This document shows, piece after piece, positions 11,680 to 22,502 of a DNA stretch of 64,000 nucleotides. A program made the position numbers and the translations under genes. Below the pieces are notes generated by a model that worked only from the letters and a program-made list of their open reading frames with translations, did not search any database and was not told the origin of the DNA. This DNA comes from Mercurialis annua (Eukaryota; Streptophyta; Magnoliopsida; Malpighiales; Euphorbiaceae), in assembly GCF_937616625.2 (NCBI RefSeq), contig NC_065576.1:12588501-12652500 (forward strand). Reading direction: 5' to 3'. How positions within the stretch are numbered: the first letter of the stretch is position 1; the number at the start of each line of letters is the position of its first letter.

Positions 11680-14234
11680 TGTCACAACCCAATTTCGTGG
11701 ATTGTGACCGGCGCTAGGGTATGGGTATGGTCGTACCAAAACCCGTAGCAAGCCTTGCGGAAAAACAATAAACAATATAAATAATTTAAATATCTGAAAG
11801 GTTCAACAGCATGCCTTATATATAAATAAATAATATTCCAGAGTGAACATGGCAAATATAAATAGTCGCTCAATCGACAATCCCAAAGTACAATAATAAG
11901 TAATGTATAAACTAGTTCTACTGCGGTCTAAGAGTTCGAAAAATAGAAACTAGTTTAATAACATAAAAACCTCCGAGGAATCAAAAGAATCGGAGTGGAC
12001 CAGCTCTCAAATCATAAACCTGGAAAATTTGGGAAAACAACGGGGTCAGATATACTGAGATGAGTTTGCAATACTATTTACATTTATTAAGTTTAAAACC
12101 CTTAAATCAAAACAGTTTATACTAATATAGTATGATTATGGAAAACAGTATTGAAATGATCCCAGCGTAAGTATGTCATAGCATACCGATAAACCCAGAG
12201 TAGACGGGAACCAATCCTCGACATATAAATATACCAGCGTAAGCAAGACTTTAGTCTGCCGTTTCCCAGAGTACTTACCGGTGCACACAGTCTCGATACA
12301 AGCCTATCGAGTAGCTCGTTTCAATCCAGATCCATAATCGTTTAAAACAACTCGAAAACATTTATAATACTAATATAAATTGCGGTACTTAATAAAGCGG
12401 TAAATAGCACTACAAACTCACTGCTTGCTTATCCACGTGATCTTGGCAAACAGCTAACCCTCCGTAGACTCCGAAGCACGAGCAGTCGACGGGTCTAAAA
12501 TAATAAATAGGTTAATATCTGAACGACCCCTAACTCTAAGATTACTAGACACCACGTAGGACTAGCACAATTAAATAACCAGATAAATCACAGAGAAACA
12601 CAATTCTCAAATAAATTATAATGCCGTAAATAAATCAAGCCTATTGAGCTCATATATACCATATAATCCGGAAGGGTAAAGTCAAATAATAATAAATAGA
12701 AATATTATATCCAATTTACTAATTCCAACGTAGCGAGTCAACTGAGTTAACACGGAGCTCAGTTTCTTCTCACATGTCGGGCAACCAATGTATAACCCGA
12801 TCCAACCATTTTATATAAAAAAAATATAATCCACAGATTATAATATCGAAAATAATAATTTTAATAAAATGATAATTCATAATTGAAACGAAATTCAATA
12901 GCTTTATACTCAAGTAATCAATATTTAAAATAAATTTCTTAACCCAAATGATTTAAAAAAATAATTTAAAAGATAAAATGTAAATTAGTCAAATTGGCAC
13001 ACGAAGCCAATAATTTAAAATTAACATTACACAAGTAACTATTCATTTAAAAGATTACAAATTGTCGTTTTCAAAATATAATAATTTAAAAAATTTAAAT
13101 TATAATCGATACTAATATTATTTTTAGATTTAAAATAATATTAGCAATTGACCAATAACAGTTGAATTAATAATCGAACGCATGACAAAAATTAAAATCA
13201 ACCACCCAAGTTTTATAGAACAATTATTATGAACAAGAATGCAAATGCTGCCAACCACCAATTCATTAAGCAAGGTTCAAAATTATTATATGAAACCCAC
13301 TAACAGTGACATTAACCAATAATAATCCAACCAACGTGAAATCTAAACCAACAATTGAATTATCAAACAATTGAATAATCAAAGTGCTAATTTCAAGGTA
13401 CCAAATCAGCCCTAGGTCATACATTTACAACCGCATAAACTTGTCCAAAACAACGAGGAATCATGGCATGACATGCAATTCAATATAATACTTAAATTTA
13501 ATCAACGATTCCAAACACCCAAAATATAACCAATAGTATACATGCTAATCCCACCCTCAAACATATATTGAATTATGATTAAATAATAAATTGGATTAAA
13601 ATATAGTAAATTAAACTTAAAATACTTGTTTATACTATTTATAAATTCTAGGTTTTAAAACGTTAAACAGAAGAAACATTATTACTTTCCTCTAAATTAA
13701 ATGACTAACCCAAATAAAATGAAACAAAAATTATTATCGGTATTTGTGCTAAAATGATAAATTGCAGTATAAACTTTTAGGTGAAAAGTGTTGAAATTTT
13801 AGGGACTAAAACTTCAATTTATACAAAAACAAATTGTAATGGATTCAACAATTTTCTTTTGTTTCTGTAAATCTTCATTTGCCATACCCATAAATAACAA
13901 CCATTCGTATTCTACATGAATAAGACAAAAATTGGCAAATGAATACAGTAGATTAAAACAGCAAACTTTATAAGGATTATACAAAATTCAATTACATTGC
14001 TTAATATATATATTTAAATCACTATAATAATATAACGAAAAATGTGGTGAAGATAATACCTTTAAAAAGCTTCATTCTTGTCCCTTTTTCAAATTATAAT
14101 TTTAGCTAATAATAACTTTGTGTTTTCCATATTTTGACGGCTACATTCATTCTTTTATGTTGTTTTTTTTGTTCTTTTGTTTTCTTCGAAGAAAGCACTA
14201 GCCTTCTTTAAATACATCTCATTAAAATTAGGGT
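11680..14234 (-). mobile_element. Truncated LTR of LARD-like element (5' LTR of unit 2)
   Basis: It matches 4753-7307 almost exactly and stops at 14234, where the other copies continue TTTTGTTTAG and this copy switches to an unrelated sequence. The first roughly 293 bp of the LTR in minus orientation are therefore missing. No target-site duplication can be paired across this end. Confidence 0.88.
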
Positions 14235-17200
14235 CAATTGATAAGAATTTGGACCAAAATAAATTGGACTTACCGAAAAAAAAAAATTAAGTGAAAAATT
14301 ATTATTCAGAAGATTGGATTTGAGAGGAATTAAAATTAAATAAATAATTGGATATAAGTAAATAAATAATGCGGAGTCCATTATTTATCGCTAAATAAAT
14401 ATCGTCAAGGTTCCGTTTGATTTTAAAAGGAATTGGAATTAAATTGAAGTAATTAGAAGTTGAGGAGTGTAGTTGTAAGAAATGCCAAAGTTGAGCATGA
14501 TTGTGGACATTTTCCCTACCCAAAGCAATAAGAAAATCACATATGGAAACCCACCTCCTCATTTGTATAGCATATCCACAATCAGATATGAAATTTATCA
14601 AACCAAACCTCTATTCCTTTAGAATTGCCGAAGCCTTCAATTCCTCTCCTTCACTATGAACAAAACCTACGGCAACCATCAAAGTTCCACCGTCCGGCCA
14701 CCGTTTGTTATGATTTTAGCTTGATTGTATAGCTAACATCTGATGGATTAAGGTAAGCTCTTAACCTTTCAATTTGATTAAGGTTTGATTGATATTTTTA
14801 GAGTTTAAGTGGAGTTAATTTGTTGCTATATAGTTGTTGGAATTCAGTGTTAAAATTGCAGTTTTGTATTGATTTTGGGTGAGGTTTGCGGGCTGTTGTG
14901 GCTAGAGGTTTTAGGGAATTGGTTAAGGGTAAAGGCTAGCACGTCGGGGTGAGAATAGGGAGTCGGAACGGCAGCCAGTTGCTGCTGTAAAAAAGCAGCA
15001 AATTGTTGCTGCAAGTTGCAGCAACATCGCTGCAAAACTGCTGCAACTCGCAGCACTTACGGCAGCGATAAAGGGGGCTGTTTAAACGGTCCCCGACCAG
15101 CTAGGATAGGTTTTTTCGAACGTACATCGAGTCTTGAGGATAACGTAATTATATTGATGTTGAAATCATAGTTTAAAAGGGATTAAAACTGAGTTTATAA
15201 AATAGAGAAAGTGCAGCTCCAAAACAGTTTGTGACATCGACTTTTGACCAAATTTCAAATAACTTGGAGCGATGATTTTTGAGAAGGCTTGAGTAGTATA
15301 TCATAAGGGATATACGGAGAATGAAACGTGATATTTGGATTAGGATTTGAATATTTAAATAGGGTTGAATTGATTGAAATAGATAGGGTGTTGAAAGTTA
15401 TATAATCTGGAAAAAAATATAATCAAGTCATGAGGGCTACTTCACCTGTAAAAACGAATCTCGAACAATAATAATCTTACCCCGAAAGTGAATGGGATTT
15501 ATATATGGCATTACATAGATGAGTTTTATAAAAAATAATAGTACGGTTGTTAAGATAAATAAAAAGTTATCGAGGTTCAAAGTTGAGTGAAAAATCTGAA
15601 AGTGATTTTCAAATTTATGCCTAATGAGAGGCTGTCTTTGAGGCAAGATTTGAAGATGATAGACATGTCGGATTAAGTTTGAGTCTTAATGAAAAACATA
15701 GGTGATGTTATAGAGAATAAGAATATCAATTTTTTTTTGGGTTTCGACGATGATACGGGCTCTGTTTCTGACCCTGAAACAGTAGCAAAATGTGGGGCTG
15801 TTATGAAGCCAAAAATAATAATTAAAGACCCAACTTTAGAAAATTATTGTGAACAAACCGTAAGTCGAAACTAGTCGAAGTCTTCACGGAAGTTGTAGAT
15901 ATGATTGTGAAGTATAAGAATGTCAAATTTTTTTTGAAGCGGAACAGATTTTCGGGTGATGTTTCGTGGCCCAAACAGCAGCCCTTAGAGGTGTTTTAGC
16001 TGTTTTGAATTTAATAGCTCAAAGTTGGTCGAAAAACATGAAATAAATTAGACGTTTTCAGAAGCTAACTTTCAGCAATATTTTGGAGACCTTAGAGATG
16101 TCGAATAAAGTCCTGGTTTAAATGAAAATTGTAAGTGGGAATGCGAACTATAGAAATGTAAAATTTATTTGGTAAATGGGCGATTTCAAATAAACATTTT
16201 TGATACCTGAAGTGGGCTAGAAAAGCCATTTTTGAACAAGTTAAAGTTAACTTAAAATGTTTAGTTATTTGAAGTGAATTGTTTTTGTTAATTAAATATG
16301 ATTTTGAATAATACCAAAGATAATAAAAAAGGACGTTTTAAGATTATATCAAAAATAATTCGATACGAGAACGACGAGTTACGTTTATATATTAAACGTT
16401 AAACTCTAATCAATGTAATTAATTATAAAATAGAAATTTTTATTAAATGTTCTAACTATAGAATTATACGTTAGATACGACGGAATATCGACATACGAGC
16501 TTGGAGAATCAAGGGAGCTTGATAAGAATCGACGTTATCTTATTTATGTTGGATTGGATAGCGGTCACTGTGAGTTTAAAGTTTACTTTTGAGTATTGTT
16601 TATTGAACTATCTGCTTTATCTTTGTTATATTATATGCTTTTTCTGTCGCGTTATCCTTATGGTTATATGTTTATTAATTTGATTTGTGATGAACTTTGT
16701 TCTAACAATCCGAAGAAACGTGCTACCTATTGGGCGTCAATAGGACTGCGTGATCACCAGTACTGAGGTTAGATAATCCTGTGTCCTAGAGATTCGTATG
16801 AACTACTAAATCAGATGGCGACGGTGGCTTAGTTCCCGGCCAAAACTTAAAGGGAAGCTGTGGCGACGGTGGCATTGTTCCCGGCCCAGAGACCCAACGC
16901 AGATTTGTGGCGACGGTGGCTTTGTTCCCGGTCCAGATGCTGCTATAATTTCGCAGATTTCTGGCGACGGTGGCTTTGTTCTCGGTTCAGATGCTGCTAT
17001 AATTTCGCAGATTTGTGGCAACGGTGGCTTTGTTTCCGGTCCAGATGCTGCTATAATTAAACTCATTAGGTTCTGTAGTTGGTATTTTAAGAATCTTTGG
17101 ACTAGGGTTTCAGTCGGATCGTATGATGATGTGTTGTTGATGTTTGATTTATGAATTATTATTCGAGTATTTAAAAATATGTTAGATGCTTACATGATTT

Positions 17201-17611
17201 TTATTATAATACCATCTGTAAACGTAAACTCACTCAGTATTTCCCAAAATACTGACTCCCTCACTCTGATGTTTTTCAGGTAGTCAGAGTCGGATTAGAC
17301 AAACCATCTTCATTGTGCCAGAAGTCGTCGGACTTGCACAAGTATGCGTTTCTGAAGCTGCAGTAGTCAGTAGGTGTCAGTTTAGGATTAGTAAATTGAT
17401 TTCAAATAGTTGTTTTGAATGTAAACTCTAATATAATATTTCAATATTTATCGGTATATTACTTAAAAGAGTTTTTCCAAAAATGTTTCATATATTATAT
17501 TATACTTTTAAATGTGAAAAATTATTAGTGGTTTTAGGCTTGCTACGGGTTTCGGAGCTACCACTCCCATTGCCTAGCGCCGGTCTCGGCTTAATAACTT
17601 GGGTCGTGACA
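14235..17611 (+). mobile_element. Ty3/gypsy LTR, plus strand (solo or truncated)
   Basis: The right end carries the conserved gypsy LTR terminus: GGCTTGCTACGGGTTTCGGA, then TAGCGCCGGTCTCGG and GGGTCGTGACA ending at 17611. Upstream are the LTR-internal blocks GTGCTACCTATTGGGCG / GGACTGCGTGATCACCAG (about 16720-16765) and an ACTCACTCAGTAT ... TACTGAC ... TTTTTCAGG block (17230-17281). The left boundary is uncertain: TGATAAGAATTTGG at 14239 could be the start, but no 5-bp duplication matches the right flank. No primer-binding site follows 17611, so this is a solo or fragmentary LTR. A TGCTGC-rich self-complementary stretch lies at about 14985-15065. Confidence 0.75.
16812..17058. repeat. 54-bp tandem repeat inside gypsy LTR
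   Basis: There are four to five units with core GGCGACGGTGGCTTTGTTCC followed by GGTCCAGATGCTGCTATAAT. The last two units are complete, 54 bp each; the first two are shorter and diverged. Because 54 is a multiple of three, the array stays open on both strands and gives spurious 66- and 86-codon frames. Confidence 0.85.
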
Positions 17612-17996
17612 ATCCAACAAACTCTTAAAAGCAATTTTTAGATTCAAATCACTAATAGGATTTTATGAGAGTATAAAGAGATCACCTCAATCATTCATCT
17701 TACAAAGGCTCTATAAAATCCTCAAATAGTGTGTTTAGAAAAAGTCATACCTTTTTTCTTTGTAGTTTAAAGTAGCATATTGATCTCCATCATAAAAAAT
17801 CTCCTTAAGAATTTTAATACCCAAGTCTTTCTTCAATTGATGACTTTCGGCACTTCCAAATTTGGTGACTTCTCTATCTCCAAATAATCTTCTTTATGTC
17901 AAGTAATTTCGCCTTGCAAAATCCTCCAAATAATACTTTGTCATAATAATCATAATCCAAAATTAATCTGAAAACCAAATTGGCTTTGATACCAAT
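17612..17996 (-). mobile_element. Leader remnant of minus-strand copia element (copy A)
   Basis: This matches 56640-57015 closely. On the minus strand it is the region just inside the 5' LTR at 17997-19934. The primer-binding site TGGTATCAAAGCC reads on the minus strand from plus 17994 to 17982, one base different from the tRNA-iMet complement. The rest of the element is lost at the junction with the gypsy LTR ending at 17611. Confidence 0.75.
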
Positions 17997-18366
17997 TGTT
18001 GTAACATTGATACCGATTCTTGAATCTTTGGTACCAATTGTCGTGACCGGTTCGTGACCGGATTGGTATGCGCAGCGGAATCGAAACCATTCGGTAGGTA
18101 TTTAATTATGGATTTGATCAACAAATAACAATATAGCAGAATAATAAATAACACAAGAGATTTACGTGGTTCTGCATTAAAGCGTACATCCACGGGCAAA
18201 AGAATCGAGTCATCCACTAATCAGCAAAAAGAGTACAAAATTTGTGGAGAATCACCAAATAGAGAACATCTTTAGTAAATATGCCCTTAGAAGAAAAACC
18301 CACAAAGTGTTTCTCTTTCTACAAGAAGTACCCAAAAGGGTTAGAATTAACTTTTATTCCTCACAC

Positions 18367-19294
18367 CAGTGTTTTAAAAACCGGACCGGACCGGTCGGTT
18401 CAACCGCGAACCGGCCAACTGTCCGGTCCAATTAACATTTAAAACCGGAAATCCGGTTAAACCGTATTAAACCGGTCAAAACCAGAAGAACCGGTCAGAA
18501 CCGGAGATTCGAGAAACCGGATTTATTTCAAAAGATTAAAAGTACAAGTATAGAAATGAATAGAACATAGAACTGCTACAAACTTTACTCTTCCTTCACT
18601 TTTTATTTTGTTTTTTCAGTCCAAATTATTTCTTCTTTTTGAATTTGAAAACTAAAGTTTCCAGAAACAGCTCACATGGAATTGAAGTGACGGGCAAGCC
18701 AACTGCTGGTTTGTAGAGAAGACGAAAGTCACGAAACTAAAATCATTACATCTAACATATCCTTCACAAATAATACTAAAGATCTCTAAATTTTGATTAA
18801 AAATCAAAAGATAACAATTACAAACAATATAAAAACATAAACTTTTATTTAATAAAACAGATCTAACAAAAAAAGCCCCAATCAACCCAAGTCAGCAATA
18901 TCAGCAATGACAAGTTAGTTTAATCAAAACCCTGAATCAGTTTATTGACAAAAAAATCAATTTCAGTTTTATCTATGAACTAATAAAAGTTATCAAACTT
19001 CTGTTTTTGCTTACACAATAGACTTATTTTAAGACAAAGAGAAGCAGAAATATGCTTTTGTTAGGTTAAAAATGAAAGAAAGAAGCAAAAGTTGAAAGAG
19101 GGTAGGATTGAAAAGAAAGAGTAATGCCCAATTTATTGGCTCAATGTGCAGAGCTGGTGCCGTGTCCCTAAACTAGGGTTTTCACTTTATAATTAATTCA
19201 AACGGTTCAACTGGCGATTCAACCGGTTGAACCGGTTGAACCGTGAACCGGTGACTATACCGGTTCAGTCACCGGTTCGGTTTTTAAAACACTG
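18367..19294. mobile_element. Non-autonomous hAT element (928 bp)
   Basis: The ends are CAGTGTTTTAAAAACCG and CGGTTTTTAAAACACTG, perfect terminal inverted repeats. The element is flanked by an 8-bp duplication CCTCACAC at 18359-18366 and 19295-19302. The matching site in copy B (near 57377) has a single CCTCACAC and no insertion, which proves the boundaries. Both subterminal regions are packed with ACCGGT/CCGGTT motifs in both orientations. No transposase frame is present; the 77-codon minus-strand frame inside looks spurious. The 8-bp duplication and CAGTG termini place it in hAT. Confidence 0.93.
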
Positions 19295-19441
19295 CCTCAC
19301 ACCACACACACCCCCTTTTTCCCCTTATTCACATTAATTTCTACATTGTGTGTTCGGTTTTTGGTGTACTCTAAAAGGTGAACTAGGTAGTGTATTTATA
19401 GGGAGTAAATAATCTATATGACATTAGGAGTATTAATCTTA

Positions 19442-19812
19442 AGGGTTAATTCCTAAAAAAATCACGAACTTTACACGAAGTTTCATTTTAATCATGAACT
19501 TTAAAAGTTGTCATTTAAAGGCACGAACTTTCATTTTGTTTCAAATCTATCGCCAAAGTAAAATTCGGTGTATTTTATCGAACCAAAAATTCCTAATCCT
19601 ATATACTATAACTAAAAGATAATAAGATTTAACGTTGATTTATAATTTGGGTCTTTTATTAATGGTTTATTGAAGAATTTAGTCAATAAAAATACACTGA
19701 AATGATAGATTTGAAACAAAATGAAAGTTCGTGTCTTTAAATGACAACTTTTAAAGGTCATGATTAAAATGAAACTTCGTGTAAAGTTGGTGATTTTTTT
19801 AGGAATTAACCC
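19442..19812. mobile_element. Long-TIR MITE, Mutator-like
   Basis: The outer ends are AGGGTTAATTCCTAAAAAAA and its reverse complement, and the inverted repeats extend for roughly 120 bp per arm around a short unique centre. A TAATCTTA duplication (8 bp, one base ambiguous) flanks it at 19434-19441 and 19813-19820. Copies B and C of the same LTR lack the insert (for example near 57530). Long TIRs with an 8-9 bp duplication suggest Mutator-like rather than Tourist or Stowaway. A degraded relative lies at about 51085-51430. Confidence 0.88.
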
Positions 19813-20192
19813 TAATCTTAATTGGATTTATACTTCCTAATTAGCCAATGATAACAAAGTTATCCTTCTTCCAAACACTTCATTAATAGAGTCCTAATGC
19901 AAATAGAAATTAGAATTATAGGCATATTCCAACAGTCCTCTAGGTAGAAAAATATTTCTAACGGCTAGGGATCGGGTTAAATATGAGGGTTATTTTCTTG
20001 TGAAAATTTGGTATTTATTCCTCTTTCAAGTATAACATAAAGACTCGAGGCCACTTAGTCCTATAAGGACATATGGTTATATATAGCTTAGAAATCTTAT
20101 TTCCTTGCTCGCGTTTTACCTTTCACTCTTTCTTTCCTTACTTTCTCTCTCAATTTTAGAAGCTCTCTTTGATTTTTATTAATTTCTATAAT

Positions 20193-21190
20193 ATGCCTCG
20201 ACGGTGGCCTTATTGAGAGCAATGTATGGATTATGACCGATATTCCAGAAAATATTGCAATGGATATGGGGAGTCCAATACCCCATTTATTTCACCTACA
20301 GCGTCAAATTTACTCTGATTCATGTCTGAGGTAAGTTAACAAAAATAGTTTTTTAGATAAATATTTTAAAGGCTTAAATACTCGAAATACCCCTCAAAAA
20401 GGCGTGACAATAGGTTTGGGAAGTCAAAAACATGTAGTCTGGATAGGACAGCCAAAGTTGAAGGCTGCGGCAACTTGGCAAACAATTAATTTTTTCACGC
20501 GTGGTGTTTATTTTTCTTTTTCTCTATATCGTAATTAATGAACATGGTGTCCTTGCAATTTCAGGACCAAGTTTTGTGCATCCGACAACTTTTTCAATCG
20601 GGTGTGTATTGAGATGAATGGCTTCGACCAATTTATTTGGAGTCTATTTCCGAGTCTAAGATGTTTGATACGCTATTATTGCATGCGTTGAGGAAGCAGT
20701 GGATGGACAATACACATACTTCCAATTTTTTAGTAGGGAGAAGACTATTATCCCATCTGACTTTAATTTGATCATAGGGCTAGAATTTTGTGGGCATCTG
20801 GGGCCTTTCGATAACGTTATCTTTTCGTATCATAATCGTGCTCGGTATATCTTTGAGATGTTGGGTGTAGTTCTCGAGGAAAATTGTCGTTTCCTCAGCA
20901 CGACGATATGTATCACTATTATTACTTCTTCCTCTAGGGTCCGATTATGATTTTGATCGGGTTGCTTGAGCCTTCTTTGACTATCTGTTGAGGACCACCC
21001 TATTCTGCAACTCAGGGAGTACCTTGCCCCTAATTATCTTACAGGTACCGGAGCATTTAGACGAGGTTCATACTTATTATTGGGGCTATGATGCACTTTG
21101 TTATCTGTATACCATTATTAATAGAGTCATCTGAAGAGAGTCTTGTCTAATGGTATAAGGTCTTGGATAGCGTGTTTCAGAGTGATACAT
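20193..21190 (+). pseudogene. Plant mobile domain (PMD) gene remnant, copy A
   Basis: This is a broken fragment of the PMD / 'aminotransferase-like' family, known from MAIN-type proteins and many plant transposons. A first exon-like frame starts at 20193 (MPRRWPY, then a stop that copy B lacks) and ends at a CTGAG|GTAAGT donor near 20331. After an intron-like stretch ending in TTTCAG|GACC, fragments resemble PMD in order: a helix ending near LLLHAL..QWMD; the THT/F..EKTI.PSDF..I.GLEF.G core; LLRTTLF.N.G; and EVHTYYWGYDAL.YLY, matching the family's Y.WG.aaL..LY signature. The core is split between two frames by a one-base loss near 20720, and further stops follow, so no intact protein can be made. 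Family assignment is from motif memory, not a search. Confidence 0.6.
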
Positions 21191-21778
21191 GTATTAGTAT
21201 GATGTCCCAATGTTTGGTGAAATTTGCATTAAGTGTTAGGGTTGTAATTTGACATTTGGGATTAGAGGGTTTTTAGGTGGTCTAGGTTGTATGAGATCTT
21301 CCTACAGCAGCCTATCCAAAACCTTAGTGAATAGTAATGAGGAATTCTGAAAACTCTTTGCCTCTTGGTCCCTGTCTCTAGACAAAATTCACATTAGCAC
21401 TTTTGCCCCCAAATTAATAGGTTAACCAAACAGTCCTATCGGCGTGCTTTGCTTCTTCTCAAATTATAATTCTTCTACTCATATTCTAGGCATCAAATAG
21501 ATCATCAAATATCTTAATATTCATGTCTTAGAGACGCTCAACCCAATATGGGAATATTTTCTTGACTACAATCCTAACATGATCCTTCTTAGAGGGTTTC
21601 AATAAGGTGGCGTTATTCACCTATATAGCTCTTCTGGTTTCTGCTTGGTCAATTCCAAGTCAAGCCGAGACATCTCTAATTTAGAGTCATATTATATAGC
21701 TTAGAGCCATAATTGTATTGGTTAATTCATGGTACCAGCCGGTTACATTCCCTTCTAAAAACAAGACCCTAACATATT
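21191..21778. other. Flank of PMD remnant, no gene recognised
   Basis: This matches 58891-59490 of copy B with few differences. I see no frame with family motifs. Copy B has five extra bases (CTCCT, near 59311) in a TTTC..TTCAATAAGG tract. The stretch ends at the ATATT target site of the solo LTR. Confidence 0.5.
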
Positions 21779-22502
21779 TGTAATACCCCAAAATATTTTA
21801 AGATAATTCGTCGTGCCACGTGTCGAGATTTCCGATAAACTAAATTAAGGAGAATTTAATTTAATTATATCGGGAATTTGGAATAATTTTATTAAGTTAA
21901 TTAGCGGGATTTGAGGATTTAACTTTGGAAATTAATATAAAATAAATTATAAATCCCGTGACGGAATTTATTTCGCCAAAGTCCGCGAAATAATTTATAG
22001 TATTTATGGTAAAAGTTTCGAGTCAATCGGAGACTGTTTAAAATTTGGACGCGGATAGGTTTTGGACTAAATTAAAACTTTTAAAAAGTTTCAAGGATCA
22101 AAGTGCAAATTAACCGTTATATATATAACATTTCCTTCATGATGAAGGATCTAGAGTCAGGAACTTCATTTCTTCATCTCATTTCTTTCTCTCGCCGTTT
22201 CCGTTTTTTCGTTGCGCGGTTTCCGTTTTTTCGTCCGTTTCCGACGTTTAATAACTCAAAACGATCGTATTTCGACGGGTAATCACGGTAAGCTTGACGT
22301 TTTATCGTTTAAACGGATATATTTTGAGTTATATCGATTCAAAGTTTTAGGCCACGAAACGAATATATATCGTTTAAATCGATATTAGAATTGAATTATA
22401 GTGTTTTGGAGTTAGATTATGTGTTTGGAGTGTGTTTGGGCGTTTTTGAATCGAAAACACGTCGGAAAAGTCCCAAAATTGATTTTCGGGACGAAGTGTG
22501 CG

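Larger units (their letters stand above)
17997..19934 (-). mobile_element. copia LTR (copy A), interrupted by hAT and MITE insertions
   Basis: On the minus strand it starts TGTTGGAATATGCC at 19934 and ends ..GTTACAACA at 17997. Without the two insertions it is about 620 bp, matching 57016-57637 and 55153-55765. The bases right of it are GTCCT (19935-19939), the same flank that follows copy B, so this is the same insertion event carried along by segment duplication rather than a second transposition. Confidence 0.85.

Noticed and set aside
16812..17058. Possible CRISPR array
   Set aside because: The units are contiguous with no unique spacers, and the context is a plant LTR.
16806..17066. 86-codon minus and 66-codon plus frames with repeated peptide
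   Set aside because: Produced by the 54-bp tandem repeat, whose length is a multiple of three; no evidence of translation.
14235..17611. Clean insertion of a gypsy element into the third LARD-like LTR
   Set aside because: No matching 5-bp duplication and the remaining 293 bp of the LARD-like LTR do not follow 17611, so simple nesting is not supported.
18244..18435. 63-codon frame, with similar frame at 55389-55583
   Set aside because: Lies antisense within the copia LTR and runs into the hAT element; repeated only because the LTR is repeated.
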